This document shows, one piece after another, positions 16,882-27,588 of a stretch of 60,996 bases of DNA (position 1 is the first letter of the stretch; every line of letters starts with the position of its first letter). The translations under genes were made by a program, and so were the position numbers. The DNA is taken from the NCBI RefSeq assembly GCF_003732705.1, contig NZ_MOBR01000013.1:1-60996 (forward strand), in the 5' to 3' direction. Source of the DNA: Pseudomonas frederiksbergensis (lineage in GTDB: Bacteria > Pseudomonadota > Gammaproteobacteria > Pseudomonadales > Pseudomonadaceae). The notes below the pieces were generated by a model, which was given only the letters and a program-made list of their open reading frames with translations, searched no databases and was not told the DNA's origin.

Positions 16882-18390
16882 ATGCGTATCCACGTCAGCT
16901 TCATCGACCGCGTCGGCATTACCCAGGAAGTCCTGGCCTTGCTCGGTGGGCGCAATCTCAATCTGGATGCGGTGGAAATGGTTCCGCCCAACGTCTACAT
17001 CGACGCCCCGACCCTGAGCCCGGAAGTCCTTGAAGAGTTGCGCGACGCGTTGCTCAGCGTGCGCGGCGTGCAGGCGATGACGGTGGTCGACATCCTCCCC
17101 GGCCAGCGCCGGCACTTGCAGCTCGACGCCTTGCTCGCCGCCATGACCGACCCGGTTCTGGCGTTGGACAGCGCCGGCAAAGTGTTGCTGGCCAACCCGG
17201 CGTTGATTGCCCTGTACGGTCGTGAACCCGCCGGCGAAAGCATCGCCGAACTGTTTGCCGACCCGGCGCTGCTCGATACCTTGCTGGAAAACGGCTTCCG
17301 CCTGCCGCTGCGGGAAATCACCGTCAACGGCCAGACGTTGCTGCTGGACGCCACGCCGATCACCGACGCCGGCGCCTTGCTGACGCTCTATCAGCCGAGC
17401 CGCATCGGCGAACGCCTGTCGGCCCTGCACCACGACCACGCGGAAGGTTTCGACGCGCTGCTGGGTGAGTCCCCGGCGATTCGCACCCTCAAGGCCCGAG
17501 CCCAACGGGTCGCCGCCCTTGATGCGCCGCTGTTGATCCAGGGTGAAACCGGCACCGGCAAAGAACTGGTGGCCCGGGCCTGCCACGCCATCAGTGCGCG
17601 ACACAGTGCGCCGTTCCTGGCATTGAACTGCGCGGCATTGCCGGAGAACCTCGCCGAAAGCGAACTGTTCGGCTACGCCCCCGGCGCCTTCACCGGCGCG
17701 CAACGGGGCGGCAAACCGGGGCTGATGGAGTTGGCCAACCAAGGCACGGTATTCCTAGATGAAATCGGCGAGATGTCGCCGTATTTGCAGGCCAAGTTGC
17801 TGCGCTTTTTGAACGACGGCAGCTTCCGCCGGGTGGGCGGTGATCGCGAGGTGAAGGTCAACGTGCGGATCCTCAGCGCGACCCACCGCGACCTGGAAAA
17901 AATGGTCAGCGAAGGCACCTTCCGCGAAGACCTGTTCTATCGCCTCAACGTACTCAACGTCGAAGTCCCGCCACTACGCGAACGCGGCCAGGACATTCTG
18001 CTGCTGGCTCGCTACTTCATGCAGCAGGCCTGCGCGCAAATCCAGCGTCCCGTATGTCGCCTCGCGCCGGGCACTTATCCCGCGCTGCTGGGCAACCGCT
18101 GGCCGGGGAATGTGCGGCAACTGCAAAACGTGATCTTCCGCGCCGCCGCGATTTGCGAAAGCAGCTTGGTGGATATTGGGGACCTCGACATCGCCGGTAC
18201 CTCGGTAGCGCGGCAGAGTGACAGCGAAGTGGATAGCCTCGAACAGGCCATGGAAGAGTTCGAGAAAACCCTGCTGGAAAAACTCTACGTCAGCTATCCC
18301 TCCACCCGGCAACTGGCCAGTCGGCTGCAAACTTCCCATACAGCGATTGCCCATCGATTGCGTAAGTACGGCATCCCCAACAAGCCGTGA
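16882..18390 (+). CDS. gcsR: GcsR, TyrR-like sigma-54 activator of the glycine cleavage genes
   Basis: A 502-residue enhancer-binding protein: ACT domain (1-70, MRIHVSFIDRVGITQEVLALL), PAS-like domain (about 75-175), sigma-54 AAA+ domain (about 190-420) with Walker A GETGTGKE near residue 220 and the sigma-54 contact loop GAFTGAQ near 268, and a C-terminal Fis-type helix-turn-helix (STRQLASRLQTSHTAIAHRLRKYG). It stands directly upstream of gcvH-gcvP-sdaA-gcvT, as GcsR of P. aeruginosa (PA2449) does. That protein answers glycine and activates the glycine cleavage operon. PhhR/TyrR is the main alternative, but its targets would differ. Confidence 0.88.
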   Translation: MRIHVSFIDRVGITQEVLALLGGRNLNLDAVEMVPPNVYIDAPTLSPEVLEELRDALLSVRGVQAMTVVDILPGQRRHLQLDALLAAMTDPVLALDSAGKVLLANPALIALYGREPAGESIAELFADPALLDTLLENGFRLPLREITVNGQTLLLDATPITDAGALLTLYQPSRIGERLSALHHDHAEGFDALLGESPAIRTLKARAQRVAALDAPLLIQGETGTGKELVARACHAISARHSAPFLALNCAALPENLAESELFGYAPGAFTGAQRGGKPGLMELANQGTVFLDEIGEMSPYLQAKLLRFLNDGSFRRVGGDREVKVNVRILSATHRDLEKMVSEGTFREDLFYRLNVLNVEVPPLRERGQDILLLARYFMQQACAQIQRPVCRLAPGTYPALLGNRWPGNVRQLQNVIFRAAAICESSLVDIGDLDIAGTSVARQSDSEVDSLEQAMEEFEKTLLEKLYVSYPSTRQLASRLQTSHTAIAHRLRKYGIPNKP

Positions 18391-18431
18391 AGCTTGTGGA
18401 TGAACCACAAATCCCCGAACACCGCATAACT

Positions 18432-18523
18432 CTGTAGGAGCAAAGCTTGCTCGCGATAGCGGTAGATCATTCAAAACAAATGTTGACTGACATGGCCTCA
18501 TCGCGAGCAAGCTTTGCTCCTAC
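18432..18523. repeat. REP doublet (REPIN), family A variant
   Basis: CTGTAGGAGCAAAGCTTGCT and the inverse AGCAAGCTTTGCTCCTAC (both AAGCTTTG-type rather than GAGGCTTG) around a spacer with ATTCA...TGACTGACA. Confidence 0.85.
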
Positions 18524-18568
18524 GGGTTTGTGCTGCCTTCAAAATCGTGTTTAAAAGCGACCTTCATC

Positions 18569-18586
18569 TGTACTGAAAGCGCTACA
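18569..18586. promoter_or_regulatory. Distal GcsR/TyrR-type operator
   Basis: TGTACTG-AAAG-CGCTACA, a TGTA-N10-TACA palindrome of 18 bp. The 7-4-7 layout matches the kind of site I recall for GcsR. It begins exactly 100 bp before the second site and about 180 bp before the -24 element, suitable for an enhancer site. Confidence 0.65.
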
Positions 18587-18668
18587 GTGGAATGATATCG
18601 ATACACCCTCCTTTGATCACCGCTGTGCAAGGCTTTGATCCCATTAGGCTTTTTTCTTTGCTTCGTGC

Positions 18669-18686
18669 TGTAGCGATTTCGCTACA
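18669..18686. promoter_or_regulatory. Proximal GcsR/TyrR-type operator
   Basis: TGTAGCG-ATTT-CGCTACA, a perfect 7-bp-arm palindrome of 18 bp. It shares TGTA...CGCTACA with the distal site and lies 83 bp upstream of the -24 GG of the sigma-54 promoter. Confidence 0.75.
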
Positions 18687-18749
18687 GGCATTCGAATTGC
18701 TCGCTCTCAAAAAATTCCCAAGGTATTGATTCGTAACGATTTAATAACC

Positions 18750-18766
18750 TTGGCCGCGATCTTGCT
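18750..18766 (+). promoter_or_regulatory. Sigma-54 promoter of the gcv operon
   Basis: TTGGCCGCGATCTTGCT has GG at 18752-18753 and GC at 18764-18765 with the required 10-base spacing. This fits the -24/-12 consensus TGGC...TTGC. Transcription would start near 18777, about 70 bases before the gcvH ATG. Confidence 0.85.
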
Positions 18767-18848
18767 TAGTAACCGCTCATAAAGAAGGGCTTTAGCCCAA
18801 GCATTCAATCGCGTCCACCAGACGAGTCTGGCCCCCTTAGGAGTTTCC

Positions 18849-19232
18849 ATGAGCGAGTTGCGTTTTACTGAAGATCACGAATGGCTGCGCACTGAAGCTG
18901 ACGGCAGCGTTACAGTCGGCATCACCGCATTCGCGCAGAACGCCTTGGGCGACGTGGTTTTCGTACAACTGCCTGAGCTGCAGTCCTACGACAAAGGCGC
19001 TGAAGCCGCCACTGTGGAATCGGTCAAAGCTGCCAGCGGCGTGTACATGCCCCTCGACGGTGAAGTGCAGGAAGTAAACCCGGCGCTCGACAGCAGCCCT
19101 GAGCTGGTCAACGAAGATCCACTGGGCGAAGGCTGGTTCTTTCGCTTCCAGCCAAAAGATGCCTCGGCCGTTGCCAAACTGCTGGATCAGGACGCCTACG
19201 ACCGTCTGATCAAAGCCAACGCCGACGCCTGA
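18849..19232 (+). CDS. gcvH: Glycine cleavage system H protein
   Basis: A 127-residue lipoyl carrier that shuttles the aminomethyl group between the P, T and L proteins. Lys60 in [11 protein letters not shown] is the lipoylation site. The protein is full length, starting [13 protein letters not shown]. The start follows TTAGGAGTTTCCATG. First gene of the operon, 10 bp before gcvP. Confidence 0.97.
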   Translation: MSELRFTEDHEWLRTEADGSVTVGITAFAQNALGDVVFVQLPELQSYDKGAEAATVESVKAASGVYMPLDGEVQEVNPALDSSPELVNEDPLGEGWFFRFQPKDASAVAKLLDQDAYDRLIKANADA

Positions 19233-19242
19233 GGAAACCGAC

Positions 19243-22095
19243 ATGACTCAAGTAAATCTCAGCACCGCCAACGAATTCATCGCCCGCCACATCGGCCCGC
19301 GTTCCGGCGATGAGCAAGCCATGCTCAACAGCCTCGGTTTCGACTCCCTGGAAGCCCTGAGCGCCAGCGTCATTCCGGAAAGCATCAAAGGCACCAGCGT
19401 CCTCGGCATGGACGATGGCCTGAGCGAAGCCGACGCCCTGGCGTTGATCAAAGGCATCGCCGCCAAGAACCAACTGTTCAAGACTTACATCGGCCAGGGC
19501 TACTACGGTACCCATACGCCGTCGCCGATCCTGCGCAACCTGCTGGAAAACCCGGCCTGGTACACCGCTTATACCCCGTACCAACCGGAAATCTCCCAGG
19601 GCCGTCTCGAAGCGCTGCTGAACTTCCAGACCCTGATCAGCGACCTCACCGGCCTGCCGATCGCCAACGCCTCCCTGCTCGACGAAGCCACCGCCGCTGC
19701 CGAAGCGATGACCTTCTGCAAACGCCTGAGCAAGAACAAGGGCAGCCACGCCTTCTTCGCCTCCGTGCATTGCCACCCGCAAACCCTCGACGTGCTGCGC
19801 ACCCGTGCCGAGCCGTTGGGCATCGACGTGGTGGTCGGCGATGAACTCGAATTGACCGACGTGACGCCGTTCTTCGGCGCGCTGCTGCAATACCCGGCCA
19901 GCAACGGTGACGTGTTCGACTACCGCGAACTGACCGAACGCTTCCACGCCGCCAACGCCCTGGTCGCCGTCGCGGCTGACCTGCTGGCCCTGACTGTGCT
20001 CACCCCACCGGGCGAATTCGGCGCCGACGTGGCCATCGGCAGCGCACAACGCTTTGGCGTGCCGCTGGGTTTTGGTGGCCCGCACGCGGCTTACTTCTCG
20101 ACGAAAGATGCGTTCAAGCGCGACATGCCGGGCCGTCTGGTCGGTGTCTCCGTGGACCGTTTCGGCAAGCCGGCCCTGCGCTTGGCCATGCAGACCCGCG
20201 AGCAACATATCCGTCGCGAGAAGGCTACGTCGAACATCTGCACCGCCCAAGTGCTGTTGGCCAACATCGCCAGCATGTACGCCGTGTACCACGGTCCGAA
20301 AGGCCTGACCCAGATCGCCAACCGCATTCATCACCTGACCGCCATCCTGGCCAAAGGCTTGAATGTGCTGGGCCTGAGCGTCGAGCAAGAAAACTTCTTC
20401 GACACCGTGACGATCAAGACTGGCGCCAACACCGCCAAGCTGCACGACAAGGCACGCGCCCAGCAGATCAACCTGCGTGTGGTCGATGCTGAGCGCCTGG
20501 GTCTGTCCCTCGACGAAACCACCTCGCAAGCGGACGTTGAAACCCTGTGGAGCGTGCTGGCCGACGGCAAAGCGCTGCCAGATTTCGCCGCCCTCGCCGC
20601 CTCCGTGGTCAGCACTCTGCCGGCAGCCCTGGTTCGCCAATCGCCGATCCTCAGCCACCCTGTGTTCAACCGTTACCACTCGGAAACCGAGCTGATGCGC
20701 TACCTGCGCAAGCTCGCCGACAAGGACCTGGCCCTGGATCGCACCATGATCCCGCTGGGTTCGTGCACCATGAAGCTCAACGCCGCCAGCGAAATGATCC
20801 CGGTGACCTGGGCTGAGTTCGGTGCCCTGCACCCGTTCGCCCCGGCCGAGCAAAGCGCCGGTTACCAGCAGCTGACCGACGAACTGGAAGCGATGCTCTG
20901 CGCCGCCACCGGTTACGACTCGATCTCCCTGCAACCGAACGCCGGCTCCCAAGGTGAATACGCTGGTCTGTTGGCGATTCGTGCCTATCACCAGAGCCGT
21001 GGCGAAGACCGTCGCGACATCTGTCTGATCCCGTCCTCGGCTCACGGCACCAACCCGGCCACCGCCAACATGGCTGGCATGCGCGTAGTCGTGACCGCGT
21101 GCGATGCCCGTGGCAACGTCGACATCGAAGACCTGCGCGCCAAGGCCATCGAGCACCGCGAACACCTCGCGGCGCTGATGATCACTTACCCGTCGACCCA
21201 CGGCGTGTTCGAAGAAGGCATCCGCGAAATCTGCGGCATCATTCATGACCACGGCGGCCAGGTGTACATCGACGGCGCGAACATGAACGCGATGGTCGGC
21301 CTCTGCGCACCGGGCAAGTTCGGCGGCGACGTGTCGCACTTGAACCTGCACAAAACCTTCTGCATCCCCCACGGCGGTGGCGGCCCGGGCGTTGGTCCGA
21401 TTGGCGTCAAATCGCACCTGACCCCGTTCCTGCCGGGTCACGGCACCATGGAACGTAAAGAAGGCGCGGTCTGCGCGGCACCGTTCGGCAGCGCGAGCAT
21501 TTTGCCGATCACCTGGATGTACATCCGCATGATGGGCGGCGCCGGTTTGAAGCGTGCCTCGCAACTGGCGATCCTCAATGCCAACTACATTTCCCGTCGC
21601 CTCGAAGAGCATTACCCAGTGCTCTACACCGGCAGCAATGGCCTGGTGGCGCACGAATGCATCCTCGACCTGCGTCCGCTGAAAGACAGCAGCGGCATCA
21701 GCGTCGATGACGTGGCCAAGCGCCTGATCGACTTCGGCTTCCACGCCCCGACCATGTCGTTCCCGGTGGCTGGCACGCTGATGATCGAGCCGACCGAAAG
21801 CGAATCCAAGGAAGAGCTGGACCGTTTCTGCGACGCCATGATCCGCATCCGCGAAGAAATCCGCGCAGTGGAAAACGGCACGCTGGACAAGGAAGACAAC
21901 CCGCTGAAAAACGCCCCGCACACCGCGGCGGAAATCGTCGGCGAGTGGACCCACCCGTACAGCCGTGAGCAAGCGGTTTACCCGGTCGCGTCGCTGATCG
22001 AAGGCAAATACTGGCCACCGGTCGGTCGCGTCGACAACGTGTTTGGCGATCGCAACCTGGTGTGCGCCTGCCCGTCGATCGAAAGCTACGCTTGA
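19243..22095 (+). CDS. gcvP: Glycine dehydrogenase (decarboxylating), P protein
   Basis: A 950-residue single-chain PLP enzyme that decarboxylates glycine and loads the aminomethyl group onto GcvH. The N-terminal half starts [21 protein letters not shown]. The PLP lysine is Lys704 in [18 protein letters not shown] in the C-terminal half, and the glycine-rich segment follows at once. The length is normal for the fused bacterial form. A very stable hairpin lies 6 bp after the stop codon. In P. aeruginosa a glyA copy follows gcvP in the equivalent operon; here it does not. Confidence 0.98.
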   Translation: MTQVNLSTANEFIARHIGPRSGDEQAMLNSLGFDSLEALSASVIPESIKGTSVLGMDDGLSEADALALIKGIAAKNQLFKTYIGQGYYGTHTPSPILRNLLENPAWYTAYTPYQPEISQGRLEALLNFQTLISDLTGLPIANASLLDEATAAAEAMTFCKRLSKNKGSHAFFASVHCHPQTLDVLRTRAEPLGIDVVVGDELELTDVTPFFGALLQYPASNGDVFDYRELTERFHAANALVAVAADLLALTVLTPPGEFGADVAIGSAQRFGVPLGFGGPHAAYFSTKDAFKRDMPGRLVGVSVDRFGKPALRLAMQTREQHIRREKATSNICTAQVLLANIASMYAVYHGPKGLTQIANRIHHLTAILAKGLNVLGLSVEQENFFDTVTIKTGANTAKLHDKARAQQINLRVVDAERLGLSLDETTSQADVETLWSVLADGKALPDFAALAASVVSTLPAALVRQSPILSHPVFNRYHSETELMRYLRKLADKDLALDRTMIPLGSCTMKLNAASEMIPVTWAEFGALHPFAPAEQSAGYQQLTDELEAMLCAATGYDSISLQPNAGSQGEYAGLLAIRAYHQSRGEDRRDICLIPSSAHGTNPATANMAGMRVVVTACDARGNVDIEDLRAKAIEHREHLAALMITYPSTHGVFEEGIREICGIIHDHGGQVYIDGANMNAMVGLCAPGKFGGDVSHLNLHKTFCIPHGGGGPGVGPIGVKSHLTPFLPGHGTMERKEGAVCAAPFGSASILPITWMYIRMMGGAGLKRASQLAILNANYISRRLEEHYPVLYTGSNGLVAHECILDLRPLKDSSGISVDDVAKRLIDFGFHAPTMSFPVAGTLMIEPTESESKEELDRFCDAMIRIREEIRAVENGTLDKEDNPLKNAPHTAAEIVGEWTHPYSREQAVYPVASLIEGKYWPPVGRVDNVFGDRNLVCACPSIESYA

Positions 22096-22100
22096 TCCAT

Positions 22101-22122
22101 GGGGGCGAGTTCGCTCGCCCCC
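22101..22122 (+). other. UUCG-capped hairpin after gcvP
   Basis: GGGGGCGAG-TTCG-CTCGCCCCC: a perfect 9-bp stem with a UUCG tetraloop, starting 6 bases after the gcvP stop. No T-run follows, and sdaA and gcvT lie downstream. It more likely stabilises the gcvHP message or pauses polymerase than ends transcription. Confidence 0.7.
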
Positions 22123-22213
22123 TGTAGGAGCAAGGCTTGCCCGCGATGAACGATGACGGGGTGTAACTGATACACCGCATCAAGCCAATCGCGGGCAAGC
22201 CTCGCTCCTACAG
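22122..22213. repeat. REP doublet (REPIN), family A, inside the gcv operon
   Basis: CTGTAGGAGCAAGGCTTGCC and the inverse GGCAAGCCTCGCTCCTACAG, with a GGTGTAACTGATACACC spacer palindrome. It fills most of the 158-bp gcvP-sdaA gap and abuts the UUCG hairpin. Confidence 0.85.
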
Positions 22214-22253
22214 ACTTGCGTTGCGCCTATAACAAGAAACCGGAGAACAACTC

Positions 22254-23630
<1,377 letters not shown>

Positions 23631-23672
23631 TGCGCGCGCATTGGCATCTGCACACTTTTTCAGGAGCTGAAT

Positions 23673-24797
23673 ATGTCCACCGAACAATTGCTGAAAACCC
23701 CGTTGCACGCCCTGCACATCGAACTCGGCGCGCGCATGGTGCCGTTCGCCGGCTACGACATGCCGGTGCAATACCCGCTGGGCGTGATGAAAGAACACCA
23801 GCACACCCGTGAGCAGGCCGGGCTGTTCGATGTCTCGCACATGGGCCAAATCCGTCTGACCGGCGCCAATGCCGCCAAGGCCCTGGAAACCCTGGTGCCG
23901 GTGGACATCATCGACTTGCCGGTGGGCATGCAGCGTTACGCGATGTTCACCAACGAGACCGGCGGCATTCTTGACGACCTGATGGTCGCCAACCTCGGTA
24001 ACGACGAACTGTTCCTGGTGGTCAACGCTGCCTGCAAGGATCAAGACCTGGCGCACCTGCGTAAACACATTGGCGAGCAGTGCACCATCGAGCCGCTGTT
24101 CGAAGAACGCGCATTGCTGGCCCTGCAAGGCCCGGCGGCGGTGACTGTACTCGCACGCCTGGCGCCTACCGTTGCGAAGATGACGTTCATGCAGTTCGCT
24201 CGCGTTAAGCTGCTGGGTGTGGACTGCTTTGTCAGCCGTTCGGGCTACACCGGCGAAGACGGTTTTGAAATCTCCGTACCAGCGGCCAATGCCGAAGACC
24301 TGGCTCGCGCCCTGCTGGCCGAACCGGAAGTCGCGGCCATTGGCCTCGGCGCGCGCGACTCGCTGCGCCTGGAAGCCGGCCTGTGCCTCTACGGCCACGA
24401 CATGAACACCGAGACCACCCCGATCGAGGCGAGCCTGTTGTGGGCCATCTCCAAACCCCGTCGTGCCGATGGTGCGCGGGCTGGCGGCTTCCCTGGCGCT
24501 GAAACCGTGTTCGCCCAGCACCAGGGCGGTGTCAGCCGCAAGCGTGTTGGCCTGCTGCCGCAAGAACGCACACCGGTGCGCGAAGGCGCAGAGATCGTCA
24601 ACGAAGCTGGCGACATCATTGGCAGCGTGTGCAGCGGCGGCTTCGGACCGACCCTCGGTGGCCCTCTGGCCATGGGTTACCTCGACAGCGCTTACATCGC
24701 ACTGGAAACGCCAGTTTGGGCAATTGTTCGTGGGAAAAAGGTGCCTTTGCTTGTAAGCAAAATGCCATTTGTTCCGCAACGCTACTATCGTGGTTGA
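23673..24797 (+). CDS. gcvT: Glycine cleavage system aminomethyltransferase (T protein)
   Basis: A 374-residue folate-dependent enzyme that releases ammonia from aminomethyl-GcvH and makes methylene-tetrahydrofolate. Signature segments are MVPFAGYDMPVQYP, LFDVSHMGQI, and SGYTGEDGFEISVP with the folate-binding GxxGLGARDSLRLEAGLCLYG region. The start follows CAGGAGCTGAATATG, 42 bp after sdaA. It is the last gene of the operon. The L protein is not encoded nearby and would come from elsewhere. Confidence 0.97.
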   Translation: MSTEQLLKTPLHALHIELGARMVPFAGYDMPVQYPLGVMKEHQHTREQAGLFDVSHMGQIRLTGANAAKALETLVPVDIIDLPVGMQRYAMFTNETGGILDDLMVANLGNDELFLVVNAACKDQDLAHLRKHIGEQCTIEPLFEERALLALQGPAAVTVLARLAPTVAKMTFMQFARVKLLGVDCFVSRSGYTGEDGFEISVPAANAEDLARALLAEPEVAAIGLGARDSLRLEAGLCLYGHDMNTETTPIEASLLWAISKPRRADGARAGGFPGAETVFAQHQGGVSRKRVGLLPQERTPVREGAEIVNEAGDIIGSVCSGGFGPTLGGPLAMGYLDSAYIALETPVWAIVRGKKVPLLVSKMPFVPQRYYRG

Positions 24798-24818
24798 TTG
24801 ACTGTTTCTATAAGTAAC

Positions 24819-24858
24819 GCGGTTGCGTTAACAGTGCACTAATCTGTAACGCAACCGC
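24819..24858. repeat. Perfect 12-bp inverted repeat after gcvT
   Basis: GCGGTTGCGTTA and TAACGCAACCGC around a 16-base centre (which includes AGTGCACT, itself a palindrome). It begins 22 bp after the gcvT stop. There is no T-run, so a terminator is unlikely; a protein-binding site or 3'-end RNA structure fits better. Confidence 0.7.
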
Positions 24859-24977
24859 CATAAAACAGTGCAAGCTTTCGATTATGAACTTGTCTTATAA
24901 CGATCGAAAACGATTGAACACTCTTATCGAATAAGCCGTACTAGTGAACTGACTAACCGCCATCAACCTGAGCAAAA

Positions 24978-25005
24978 CCGGGCCCCTCACAGGGGCTTGT
25001 TTTTT
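24978..25005 (+). terminator. Rho-independent terminator of the gcv operon
   Basis: GCCCCT-CAC-AGGGGC followed by TTGTTTTTT. The stem is short but GC-rich and the T-run is strong. Confidence 0.8.
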
Positions 25006-25189
25006 ATCGGCTAGTTGGCGTAGAGTTTGTTCACTGTGTTTGCATGGGTCGCTTGGAATCGTGACCTGGGCAGTAGCCTACAAGTTAGCTACATCCCGTT
25101 CGACGTCTTCTTACTCTCCTGCAACCAGCCCCAGTACTCTTTCATGAGAAAGAGACTGTCATTAATTTTTGCGTCAAAGGAAATAAGAA

Positions 25190-25402
25190 ATGTCCCAACG
25201 TCAGAGCGGTACCGTCAAGTGGTTTAACGACGAGAAAGGTTTTGGTTTTATCACTCCAGAAAGCGGTCCGGATCTGTTCGTGCATTTCCGCGCTATTCAG
25301 GGCAACGGCTTCAAGAGCCTGAAAGAAGGCCAGAAAGTGACTTTCGTCGCTGTGCAAGGCCAGAAAGGCATGCAGGCTGACGAAGTCCAAGCAGAAGCCT
25401 AA
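25190..25402 (+). CDS. CspA-family cold-shock protein
   Basis: A 70-residue single cold-shock domain: RNP1 KGFGFI and RNP2 LFVHF are both present ([27 protein letters not shown]). It binds single-stranded RNA or DNA and acts as an RNA chaperone. Start ATG follows AAAGGAAATAAGAAATG. It is monocistronic: a terminator stands on each side. The long upstream leader is typical of cspA genes but no cold box could be confirmed. The closest paralog name cannot be fixed. Confidence 0.95.
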   Translation: MSQRQSGTVKWFNDEKGFGFITPESGPDLFVHFRAIQGNGFKSLKEGQKVTFVAVQGQKGMQADEVQAEA

Positions 25403-25414
25403 CCTTCTGTAACG

Positions 25415-25449
25415 AAAAAGCCCCTGATGCTGACATCAGGGGCTTTTTT
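25415..25449 (+). terminator. Rho-independent terminator of the cold-shock gene
   Basis: AAAAAGCCCCTGATG, loop CTGA, then CATCAGGGGCTTTTTT: a 15-bp stem with a T-run. The symmetric A and T tracts make it look bidirectional. Confidence 0.92.
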
Positions 25450-25496
25450 GTGCGCGTAAATCCGTAAAATGGCTTCTTTTTCCGCCAGAGGCTGCC

Positions 25497-25985
25497 ATGT
25501 CGAAACACCTGCTCAAACCCCAGGGCGACTTTCCCGCCGCCACTTTGGGTCGTCGCCTGGCAGCGATGTTCTATGACTTCCTGTTATGCACCGCCCTGCT
25601 GATCGTCACCAGCGGCATCTACAAGATGATCCAGATGGCGATCATCGGCGAAGACAAGATGCGCGCATTGACCGAAGCCGGGGCATTGGATGGCGATCCA
25701 CTGCTGTCGACGGTGCTGCTGTTCGTGTTGTTCGGGTTCTTCGCCAAGTTCTGGACCTGGTCCGGTCAGACGTTGGGTATGCAGGTGTGGGGAATCCGCG
25801 TGCAGAATGCCGATGGTTCGTCCATCAGTCTGTGGCAGGCGTTGTTGCGCTTTGTGGTGTCGATCGGGTCGTGGTTATGCGTGGGCCTGGGGTTTCTCTG
25901 GCCGCTGCTTGATAAGCAGAAACGCAGCTGGCATGACATGTATTCCAATACGCAGCTCGTTCGTATTCCGAAGAAGACCAAATAA
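25497..25985 (+). CDS. RDD family membrane protein
   Basis: A 162-residue inner-membrane protein with the RDD hallmark near the N-terminus (AATLGRRLAAMFYDFLLCTALL, Arg...Asp). Three or four hydrophobic segments follow: about 30-50, 70-90 and 115-140. The C-terminal half includes GQTLGMQVWGIRVQNADGSSISLWQALLRFVV. The RDD family is thought to include transporters, but this member's role is unknown. It lies alone between the cold-shock terminator and a REP doublet. Confidence 0.88.
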   Translation: MSKHLLKPQGDFPAATLGRRLAAMFYDFLLCTALLIVTSGIYKMIQMAIIGEDKMRALTEAGALDGDPLLSTVLLFVLFGFFAKFWTWSGQTLGMQVWGIRVQNADGSSISLWQALLRFVVSIGSWLCVGLGFLWPLLDKQKRSWHDMYSNTQLVRIPKKTK

Positions 25986-26004
25986 ATTCGTCATACGAAA
26001 ATCA

Positions 26005-26096
26005 CTGTGGGAGCGAGCCTGCTCGCGAAAGCGGTGTGTCAGACAACATCAATGTCGACTGATACACGGTCTTCGCGAGCAGGCTCGCTCCCACAG
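26005..26096. repeat. REP doublet (REPIN), family A
   Basis: CTGTGGGAGCGAGCCTGCTC and its inverse GAGCAGGCTCGCTCCCACAG with GCGGTGTGTCAGACAACATC...GTCGACTGATAC between. It separates the convergent RDD and nadA genes. Confidence 0.9.
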
Positions 26097-26120
26097 GTTT
26101 TGTGACTTATCTGACAGAAC

Positions 26121-27179
26121 TCAGGCGTTACCGGCCAACTTCATCCGCGCCGCCTGGGTGAAATCCAGCATCCGCTTCAACGGCCGAATCGCTTGGGGAA
26201 TCAACGCCGGATCGACAAAGATCTCGTTCGTCCCTTCCTTCAAGCTCTTGAGCGTGCGCTCAAGGGTATTCATCGCCATCCACGGGCAATGTGCGCAACT
26301 GCGGCACGCTGCGCCGTTACCAGCCGTTGGGGCTTCGATGAAGACCTTGTCCGGGCACAGCTGCTGCATCTTGTAGAAGATACCGCGATCGGTGGCGACA
26401 ATCAGGGTCTTGTTCGGCAGGCTCTGTGCTGCAGCGATCAACTGACTGGTGGAACCGACGGCATCCGCCAGTTCGATCACCGAGGTCGGCGACTCCGGGT
26501 GCACCAGAATAGCCGCGTCCGGGTACAGCGCCTTCATGTCTTCGAGCTGCTTGGACTTGAACTCTTCGTGAACGATGCAGGCACCGTCCCACAGCAACAT
26601 GTCCGCACCGGTCTTGCGCTGGATGTAAGTGCCCAAATGTTTATCCGGGCCCCAGATGATCGTCTCGCCGTTATCCATCAGGCTTTCGACAATCTCCAGC
26701 GCGCAGCTTGAAGTCACTACCCAGTCGGCCCGGGCCTTAACCGCTGCCGAGGTGTTGGCATACACCACCACCGTGCGTTCCGGATGCTGATCGCAGAACG
26801 CCGAGAACTCGTCCACCGGGCAACCCAGGTCCAGCGAACACGTCGCTTCCAGGGTTGGCATCAGTACGCGTTTCTCGGGGTTGAGAATCTTCGCAGTCTC
26901 GCCCATGAACTTCACACCCGCGACCACTACGGTCTTGGCCGGATGGGCATTGCCGAAGCGCGCCATTTCCAGGGAGTCGGAGACGCAGCCACCGGTTTCT
27001 TCGGCCAGGGCCTGAATCACCGGATCGCAATAGAAGTGAGCAACCAGCACCGCGTCCTGAGCCTTGAGCTCGGCAGCGATGGCAGAACGGTAATAGGCCT
27101 CTTCCTCGGCGGTCAGCGGCTTGGGCTGCTTGGCGTCGAGGTGAGCTTGAACCAGTAGGCGTTCGGAAATTTGCGTCAT
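26121..27179 (-). CDS. nadA: Quinolinate synthase A
   Basis: A 352-residue [4Fe-4S] enzyme that condenses iminoaspartate with dihydroxyacetone phosphate to quinolinate in NAD synthesis. The three cluster cysteines lie in [26 protein letters not shown] and [14 protein letters not shown]. It starts [22 protein letters not shown], full length for the proteobacterial form. It is monocistronic here; nadB and nadC are not in the window. Confidence 0.97.
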   Translation of the reverse strand: MTQISERLLVQAHLDAKQPKPLTAEEEAYYRSAIAAELKAQDAVLVAHFYCDPVIQALAEETGGCVSDSLEMARFGNAHPAKTVVVAGVKFMGETAKILNPEKRVLMPTLEATCSLDLGCPVDEFSAFCDQHPERTVVVYANTSAAVKARADWVVTSSCALEIVESLMDNGETIIWGPDKHLGTYIQRKTGADMLLWDGACIVHEEFKSKQLEDMKALYPDAAILVHPESPTSVIELADAVGSTSQLIAAAQSLPNKTLIVATDRGIFYKMQQLCPDKVFIEAPTAGNGAACRSCAHCPWMAMNTLERTLKSLKEGTNEIFVDPALIPQAIRPLKRMLDFTQAARMKLAGNA

Positions 27180-27449
27180 GTTCGCAAGACCTGCGGGCGC
27201 TTTCGCGCGAAAGTCGAGTATACACCCGGCTCCGGACCGCTAATGGGTACCGCCGGGAGAGTGAGTAGTCATCAGGCACAACGTTGGAGCCGGGCAAGGC
27301 TACAGAATATCCCGTGGATGCAAAAGATGATTCTGACCTGCGTCACGCGGTGTAGCCCCGTGTTGAGCCGAGCTCAAATCGCGGGCAAAAAAAAATCCGG
27401 AAATCCTCACTTGCGTGGGCCTTCCAGACTTTTAAAACTGCTACAAAAA

Positions 27450-27525
27450 TGGTGGGTCGTGTGGGATTCGAACCTACGACCAATTGGTTAAAAGCCAACT
27501 GCTCTACCAACTGAGCTAACGACCC
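27450..27525 (-). tRNA. tRNA-Lys (anticodon TTT)
   Basis: On the minus strand it starts GGGTCGTTAGCTCAGTTGGT and ends GGTTCGAATCCCACACGACC-CACCA. The acceptor stem GGGTCGT/ACGACCC pairs fully, the anticodon loop is CTTTTAA, and the CCA end is encoded. 76 bases including CCA. Confidence 0.97.
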
Positions 27526-27588
27526 GCTGTGTGGTGGCGCGTATAATACTGATTTTTAAGGACTATTCAACACCTAATTTGAAATAAA

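Larger units (their letters stand above)
18391..18848. other. 458-bp control region between gcsR and gcvH
   Basis: The gap holds a REP doublet (18432-18523), two 18-bp operator-like palindromes (18569 and 18669) and a sigma-54 promoter (18750). A proposed start site near 18777 leaves a leader of about 70 bases, too short for a tandem glycine riboswitch. No gene is visible. Confidence 0.8.
24798..25189. other. 392-bp gap between gcvT and the cold-shock gene
   Basis: It holds a 12-bp-arm inverted repeat (24819-24858), the likely operon terminator (24978-25005), and about 185 bp of leader before the cold-shock gene, which probably contains its promoter and a long 5' untranslated region. No open frame here looks real. 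Confidence 0.7.

Noticed and set aside
18777..18848. Glycine riboswitch before gcvH
   Set aside because: The leader from the sigma-54 start site is only about 70 bases and shows no tandem aptamer features.
19210..21972. 920-residue minus-strand frame antisense to gcvP
   Set aside because: Same codon-bias shadow; gcvP is full length with the PLP lysine motif on the other strand.
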